From assembly GCA_022865555.1 (NCBI GenBank), contig JALHTD010000305.1:1-9420 (forward strand): a stretch of 9,420 nt of DNA, read 5' to 3'. The DNA comes from Thermoanaerobaculaceae bacterium (GTDB taxonomy: Bacteria; Acidobacteriota; Thermoanaerobaculia; Thermoanaerobaculales; Thermoanaerobaculaceae). The translations under genes and the position numbers were made by a program. The notes under the pieces are model-generated. The model was not told the origin of the DNA. It saw only the letters and a program-made list of their open reading frames with translations, and ran no database searches. Shown piece after piece: positions 5,615 to 9,420 of this stretch (position 1 is its first letter; every line of letters starts with the position of its first letter).

Positions 5615-6535
5615 CTAGAGCCCTCGCCGCCGCATCGCGGCGAGCAAGGTGTTCTGGAGCAGGCCGGCGATGGTGAGTGGGCCAACCCCGCCGGGCACCG
5701 GAGTGATCGCCGCCGCCACCTGGCGCACCGCGGTGAAGTCCACATCACCGACCAGCGTGTAGCCCTTCTTCTCGAGCTGTGCACGCCGCTCCTCGTCCCC
5801 CGGGAACAGGCGCGCCACCAGCCCGGGATCCTCGACGCGGTTGACCCCCACATCCACGACCACCGCTCCCGGCTTGACGAAATCGGCGGTCACGAGCGCG
5901 GGCCTGCCCGCCGCCGCGACCAGCACGTCCGCCTCCCGGCACACCGAGGCCAGCTCGCGCGTGCGCGTGTGGCACACCGTGACCGTGGCGTGGCGGGCCA
6001 GGAGCAGCGCCGCCATGGGTTTACCCACGATCTCGGAGCGCCCGAGGACGACCGCGCGAGTCCCCAGGAGCGCGACCCCCGCGGCGTCCAGCAGCTCGAG
6101 GACTCCCCCCGGCGTGCACGGCACGAACGCCGGGCGCCCCTGGTGGAGCAGCCCCACGTTGGTGGGGTGAAGACCGTCCACGTCCTTCGCCGGGTCGATG
6201 AGGTCGAGGAAGACCCGGCCGTCGAGCGGCTTCGGCAGCGGCAGCTGGAGCAGGATCCCGTCCACGTCGGGGTCGCCGTTGAGCCCGGCGATGAGCGCCG
6301 AGAGCTCGTCCCCGGAAGTCGCGGCCGGGAGGTGGTGGGTGGCCGAGCGGATGCCGACCTGCGCGCAGGCCTTGCCCTTGGAGCCGACGTACGTCCGGGA
6401 GGCCGGATCGTCCCCCACCAGGATCACCTCCAGGCGCGGCGCCACGCCGGCGGCCGCGAGCTCTTTCACCCGAGCGGCCACGCGCTCGCGCATCGCCGAT
6501 GCCACCGCCGCCCCGTCGAGGATCCTGGCCGTCAT
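5615..6535 (-). CDS. folD: Bifunctional methylenetetrahydrofolate dehydrogenase / methenyltetrahydrofolate cyclohydrolase
   Basis: A 306-residue cytoplasmic enzyme interconverting 5,10-methylene-, 5,10-methenyl- and 10-formyl-tetrahydrofolate with NADP(H), feeding purine, formyl-methionine and C1 metabolism. Visible motifs: VILVGDDPASRTYVGSKGKA (37-56) with Tyr49 and catalytic Lys53, DGILLQLPLP (92-101) with Gln97, KDVDGLHPTNVG (117-128) with Asp120, the dinucleotide loop VLGRSEIVGKP (163-173), VVVDVGVNR (225-233) and the signature PGGVGPLTIAGL (281-292). It is slightly longer than the usual 280-300 residues. The extra length lies about 234-258, a charged insert (PGLVARLFPGDEERRAQLEKKG) before the GDVDF stretch. 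The ATG at 6535 has GGGAGG at 6540-6545, four bases upstream, and overlaps the ubiE stop as ATGA, so translation is coupled. coaE follows after one base. Confidence 0.97.
   Translation of the reverse strand: MTARILDGAAVASAMRERVAARVKELAAAGVAPRLEVILVGDDPASRTYVGSKGKACAQVGIRSATHHLPAATSGDELSALIAGLNGDPDVDGILLQLPLPKPLDGRVFLDLIDPAKDVDGLHPTNVGLLHQGRPAFVPCTPGGVLELLDAAGVALLGTRAVVLGRSEIVGKPMAALLLARHATVTVCHTRTRELASVCREADVLVAAAGRPALVTADFVKPGAVVVDVGVNRVEDPGLVARLFPGDEERRAQLEKKGYTLVGDVDFTAVRQVAAAITPVPGGVGPLTIAGLLQNTLLAAMRRRGL
5621..5625 (-). promoter_or_regulatory. Ribosome binding site fixing the coaE GTG start
   Basis: GAGGG on the minus strand, 7 nt before GTG 5613 and inside the last codons of folD. It supports the GTG start over longer in-frame options. 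Confidence 0.6.
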
Positions 6536-7233
6536 CCGTCCTCCCGCCGTGCCACGGTGAGCGCGGCGATGCCGCCCGAGAGGTCGCTGCTCTCGAGCAG
6601 GGAAAACCCCTCCCCCGCCAACGCCCCGGCCATCTCCGCCCGGTCGGGGAAGGTGTCCACCGAGGCGGGCAGATAGGCGTAGGCGCCACCGTCGGCGGAG
6701 ATCAGGTTGCCGAGCGGCGCGACGACGAGGCGGTTCCAGAGACCGATCGCGGCCGCCACCGCGCGCCACTTCGGGCGATGCAGCTCCAGGATCGCCAGCA
6801 CGCCGTAGGGTGCGAGCACCCGCCGGATCTCGCGAAAGCCCGCGGCGGGATCTGCGAAGTTGCGAACGCCGAACGCGATGGTCACGGCGGCGAAGCTGCC
6901 GTCTGCGAACGGTAGCGCCAGCGCGTCCGCGGCCGTCCAGGCAACCGGACGCCGCCTACGCCGCGCCTTGCCCTCCGCGAGCGTCAGCATGTCGAGGCAG
7001 AAGTCGCCCCCCACCACCGACCGGTCGCGGACCGCCAGCGCCACGTCTCCCGTCCCGGTGGCGAGGTCGAGCACCATGCCCCGCGGGGCGCGAGCGAGCG
7101 CCGCGACCAGCTTGCGCCGCCACCCGACGTCCCGGCGCAGGGAAAGCAGGTGGTTCAGCAGGTCGTAGCGCGGTGCGATCTCGCCGAACATCTGGCGGAT
7201 CGCCTCCGGGTCGCGGGCAAGACGCTCGTCCAC
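6532..7233 (-). CDS. ubiE: Demethylmenaquinone / 2-methoxy-6-polyprenylbenzoquinol methyltransferase (UbiE/MenG family)
   Basis: A 233-residue SAM-dependent class I methyltransferase that adds the C-methyl group to demethylmenaquinone and/or the ubiquinone precursor, supplying the respiratory chain. Diagnostic motifs: FGEIAPRYDLLNHLLSL (16-32), SAM loop VLDLATGTGDVAL (54-66), acidic GDF (76-78), ALALPFADGSFAAVTIAFGVRNF (104-126), ILELHRP (148-154) and YAYLPASV (185-192). The family spans both quinone pathways, and no menaquinone or ubiquinone partner gene is here to choose between the names ubiE and menG. The GTG at 7233 gives the normal N-terminal length but has no clear Shine-Dalgarno. The in-frame ATG at 7191 has GGAGG 11 nt upstream and would keep the F-x-x-I-A-x-x-Y-D motif, so the start is not certain. 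The stop overlaps the folD ATG by 4 nt, and a 33-bp gap separates it from the upstream LtaS-like gene. Confidence 0.93.
   Translation of the reverse strand: MDERLARDPEAIRQMFGEIAPRYDLLNHLLSLRRDVGWRRKLVAALARAPRGMVLDLATGTGDVALAVRDRSVVGGDFCLDMLTLAEGKARRRRRPVAWTAADALALPFADGSFAAVTIAFGVRNFADPAAGFREIRRVLAPYGVLAILELHRPKWRAVAAAIGLWNRLVVAPLGNLISADGGAYAYLPASVDTFPDRAEMAGALAGEGFSLLESSDLSGGIAALTVARREDG
6540..6545 (-). promoter_or_regulatory. Ribosome binding site of folD
   Basis: GGGAGG on the minus strand, 4 nt before ATG 6535 and inside the end of ubiE. It supports this ATG over earlier in-frame codons that would read into ubiE. Confidence 0.6.
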
Positions 7234-7266
7234 TGAGGGGAAGGTAGCACGTGCCCGGCAAAGCCC

Positions 7267-9417
7267 TCAAGGCAGACGGAGGCCCGCGATCTCAGGGGCC
7301 AGGTCGTGGATCACCACGAACCGCGAGGCAGTGAGCTCCTCGCGGCCGCGCCGTGCCAGCTCCCGGCACTCCTCGAGCGGCCGCGGGGCCCCGTCTGGCC
7401 ACGCGAAGCACGCACCGCCGTGGGGGATCGCAGGTCCCTCGGCCACGAACACCCGGCCCTCTCCGACGACCGAGCCGTCGTTGAGCACCGCGATCGAGTC
7501 GGCATCCGGGTCGAGAGCGTGCCCCACGAAACACGGCGGCGACGGAAGGCCGAGCAGCGCCAACAACGTGGGTGCGATGTCCACCTGCCCGCCGATCACC
7601 GGCACCTCTCCCGCGAGCCCGCCGCCGGGAACCAGCACGAAGAAGGGCACGCGCCTGATTCGCACGAGAACCGAGGCATCCCCGCGCGGCTCGCCAGCCA
7701 GGGCCAGCAGACTTTCGTCGACCCAGAGCCCGGCCTCGTGGTCGCCGTACAGGGCCACCACCGTGTTGTTCAGCACGCCGGCCCGCTCGAGCGCGGCCAT
7801 GAACGAGGACAGCGACGCGTCGAAGTAGTGCATCGCGTGGATGTAATTTCCGAGCGGCGTCCCGCGCAGCTCCCCGACGTCCAGGGCCTTGTGCTGGTCG
7901 GGGAAGAGGTCGAAAGGATGGTGCAGGCCAAGTGTGATGAGGAAAGCGAAGAACGGTTGCCTCTCCTTCGTCAGCGGCTCCACCATGCGGGAGAGGAAGA
8001 CCTCGTCCGCGAGCCCCCAACCGATCACCTCACCGGGTCCGAGCTCGGGCGCGAAGAGCATCCGCTGGAAGCCGTAGCGGGGGTGCAGCACCCCGCGGTT
8101 CCAGAAGCCTTTTTCGAAAGCGTGCGCCGAGAGCGTCGCGTAGCCCTGCTGCCTCAACACGCCTGGAAGCGCGATGAAGCGGTTGGCGGGCCGCCGGAAC
8201 GCAACCGCGCCGCGATCCAGCGCGTGCTGCGAGTTGAGGGCCGCGAACTCGCCGTCGGAGCTGCGCCCCTGGCCCGTCTGGTCGAACAGAAGCGGGAAGT
8301 ACAGCGCCTTGCTTCGGAGGGTGTTGAGGTACGGCGTGATCTCGACGCCCCGAACCCTCGCACCGATCACCCACTGCTGGAGCGACTCGACCTGGATCAG
8401 AAGCAGGTTGGCTCCCCTGGCCACCCCGTACCTCGACGCGGCCGCAGCCGAGATGGTTGCCCGGCGAGCGAGGAACGCCGAGACCCGGGCCTGCTCGGCC
8501 GGGTCCGGTGCGTTCCGGGCCACCCACTCCCGGTACGTCCGCAGGGCGTCGAACAGGTGAACGTTCACGAGCCCCCAGCGCTCAGCGAGCGCCTGCTGGG
8601 AGAAGACCTGGTCGGCGGTGGCCGGGTCGCGTATCGCGTCGCTCAGGTTGCGAAGCGCCGGAACCCCCGAGCCCAGGCAGAGGACCGCGAGGGCGGCCGA
8701 TGCGTTCAGCCGCACCCGCCCGGCCGGCGCCCCCTCGCGCCGGCGGCGCGGCCAGAGCGACGCGAAGGCCAGAGCGCTCGCCACGCCGACGGCGAGCCAG
8801 ACGTCGGTGGGCCGCAGGAGGGCCCGAACGCTCCCCTCGACCTGGCCCAGCTGGCCAAGGGCGGCGAGCGCAACCACCGGCACCACGGTGTCGAAGTAGC
8901 GCAGGTAGACCACGTCGGCGATCGCGACAGCGCTCGCGAGGGTCACGAGCGCGCCAGCAACCCAGGCCCGCACGCGCCCGGGCACGAGCGCGACCGGGAG
9001 CGCGAGCCACGCAGCGGCCGAGACCGCCAGCACCCCACCCCCGCGCCAGAGCTGCCGGCCCGCGACCTCCGAGAACGTCACGGTCAGGAGGCCGATCCCG
9101 ACCCAGGCCCAGAGCACCGGGACCGCCTCCACGAGCAGCCAGGCCCACGAGCCCGGCTCCGGTCTCAGGCGACGTGCGGCGAGCGCGAGGACCACCCCCG
9201 CCAGGCCGAAGCCGACCTGTAGGAGCGCGCAACGCCACACCACCCGCACCGGGACGCGCAGCCGCGCGCCGCCGGCCGGCGCGCCGTACCAGGCCACCTG
9301 CTCCCGCACCATCTCCCATTCGAGCAGCCACCTGCCGGAGCCGATCGGGGCGTGCACCCGGGCGGTGATCTCCACGGTTTCGCCGGGGCGCACCGGGCCG
9401 GGCAGCCGGGTACGCAT
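7267..9417 (-). CDS. LtaS-type membrane sulfatase/phosphoglycerol transferase homologue, probably 5'-truncated by the window edge
   Basis: 716 residues are readable from ATG 9417. The N-terminal part looks like the middle of an Ig-like domain (PVRPGETVEITARVHAP..GRWLLEWEMVREQVAWYG, about 8-44), so the true start is probably outside the window. Hydrophobic segments at about 62-80, 93-115, 126-145, 152-174, 206-222 and 238-254 suggest a membrane-anchored enzyme. The catalytic domain (about 335-625) carries LtaS/OpgB-type motifs: LLLIQVESLQQW (metal Glu344), DQTGQGRSSDGEF (379-391), EKGFWNRGV (435-443), TLGLHHPF (495-502) and YGDHEAGL (557-564; Asp559/His560). In LtaS the GQG-K-T-S-D motif holds the Thr nucleophile; here that position is Ser386. 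Expected role: transfer or hydrolysis of phosphate esters on an envelope glycan or lipid, outside the cytoplasmic membrane. The substrate is unknown. It is the first visible gene of the leftward run, and its stop is 33 bp before the ubiE GTG. Confidence 0.88.
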   Translation of the reverse strand: MRTRLPGPVRPGETVEITARVHAPIGSGRWLLEWEMVREQVAWYGAPAGGARLRVPVRVVWRCALLQVGFGLAGVVLALAARRLRPEPGSWAWLLVEAVPVLWAWVGIGLLTVTFSEVAGRQLWRGGGVLAVSAAAWLALPVALVPGRVRAWVAGALVTLASAVAIADVVYLRYFDTVVPVVALAALGQLGQVEGSVRALLRPTDVWLAVGVASALAFASLWPRRRREGAPAGRVRLNASAALAVLCLGSGVPALRNLSDAIRDPATADQVFSQQALAERWGLVNVHLFDALRTYREWVARNAPDPAEQARVSAFLARRATISAAAASRYGVARGANLLLIQVESLQQWVIGARVRGVEITPYLNTLRSKALYFPLLFDQTGQGRSSDGEFAALNSQHALDRGAVAFRRPANRFIALPGVLRQQGYATLSAHAFEKGFWNRGVLHPRYGFQRMLFAPELGPGEVIGWGLADEVFLSRMVEPLTKERQPFFAFLITLGLHHPFDLFPDQHKALDVGELRGTPLGNYIHAMHYFDASLSSFMAALERAGVLNNTVVALYGDHEAGLWVDESLLALAGEPRGDASVLVRIRRVPFFVLVPGGGLAGEVPVIGGQVDIAPTLLALLGLPSPPCFVGHALDPDADSIAVLNDGSVVGEGRVFVAEGPAIPHGGACFAWPDGAPRPLEECRELARRGREELTASRFVVIHDLAPEIAGLRLP

Positions 9418-9420
9418 CCC

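Noticed and set aside
5614..5853. Longer coaE start, extending the frame upstream into folD
   Set aside because: The extra residues are Arg/Ser/Trp-rich shadow of folD, and the family N-terminus (hydrophobic strand then P-loop) begins exactly at GTG 5613 with a ribosome binding site.
7306..9222. Long plus-strand open frame of 638 codons opposite the LtaS-like gene
   Set aside because: Shadow of the minus-strand gene, whose catalytic motifs are complete. The plus translation is dominated by Arg, Glu, Pro and His without a domain.

Overview
The window is a GC-rich stretch (very G/C-biased third codon positions) of a bacterial chromosome. Two large sulfatase-fold genes sit at the edges, with signalling and housekeeping genes between them. 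The GC content, the lipoprotein-type sulfatase with TPR repeats, the FHA-GAF-cyclase fusion and the UbiE/MenG-type methyltransferase would fit a Gram-negative such as a deltaproteobacterium or myxobacterium-like lineage, or a related uncultured phylum. This is a weak inference: no rRNA or lineage marker is present.

Layout. (1) Minus strand, 1-1982, 3' end outside the window: a probable lipoprotein with an alkaline-phosphatase/sulfatase-fold domain followed by TPR repeats. (2) A 265-bp divergent intergenic region. (3) Plus strand, 2248-4412: a soluble FHA-GAF-class III adenylate cyclase, followed with a 1-nt stop/start overlap by an inosine triphosphate pyrophosphatase (HAM1/RdgB family) that reads more like the eukaryotic ITPA branch than like E. 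coli RdgB. (4) A 550-bp convergent intergenic region, 4413-4962, almost filled by an unrecognised 515-bp repeat element. It has inverted arms built from a short unit around an 11-bp palindrome, a 73-bp-period tandem duplication in the left arm, and a hairpin-rich core. (5) Minus strand, 9417-4963, a tightly packed run transcribed leftward: an LtaS-type membrane phosphoglycerol transferase/sulfatase homologue (5' end probably outside the window), a UbiE/MenG quinone methyltransferase, FolD and CoaE. The ubiE-folD junction is a 4-nt ATGA overlap and coaE starts one base after the folD stop, so these three are very probably co-translated.

How the genes work together. ubiE, folD and coaE are core metabolism: respiratory quinone methylation, C1-folate interconversion and the last step of CoA synthesis. 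The LtaS-like gene upstream adds envelope-polymer modification. The cyclase would make cAMP in response to phosphothreonine-partner binding (FHA) and/or a small ligand (GAF), and the coupled pyrophosphatase cleans the purine nucleotide pool. Both act on purine nucleoside triphosphates, but a functional link is only inferred from the overlap. No CRISPR array, tRNA, rRNA, transposase or phage gene is visible. The part least explained by known families is the repeat element at 4402-4916, whose left terminus contains the stop codon of the pyrophosphatase gene.
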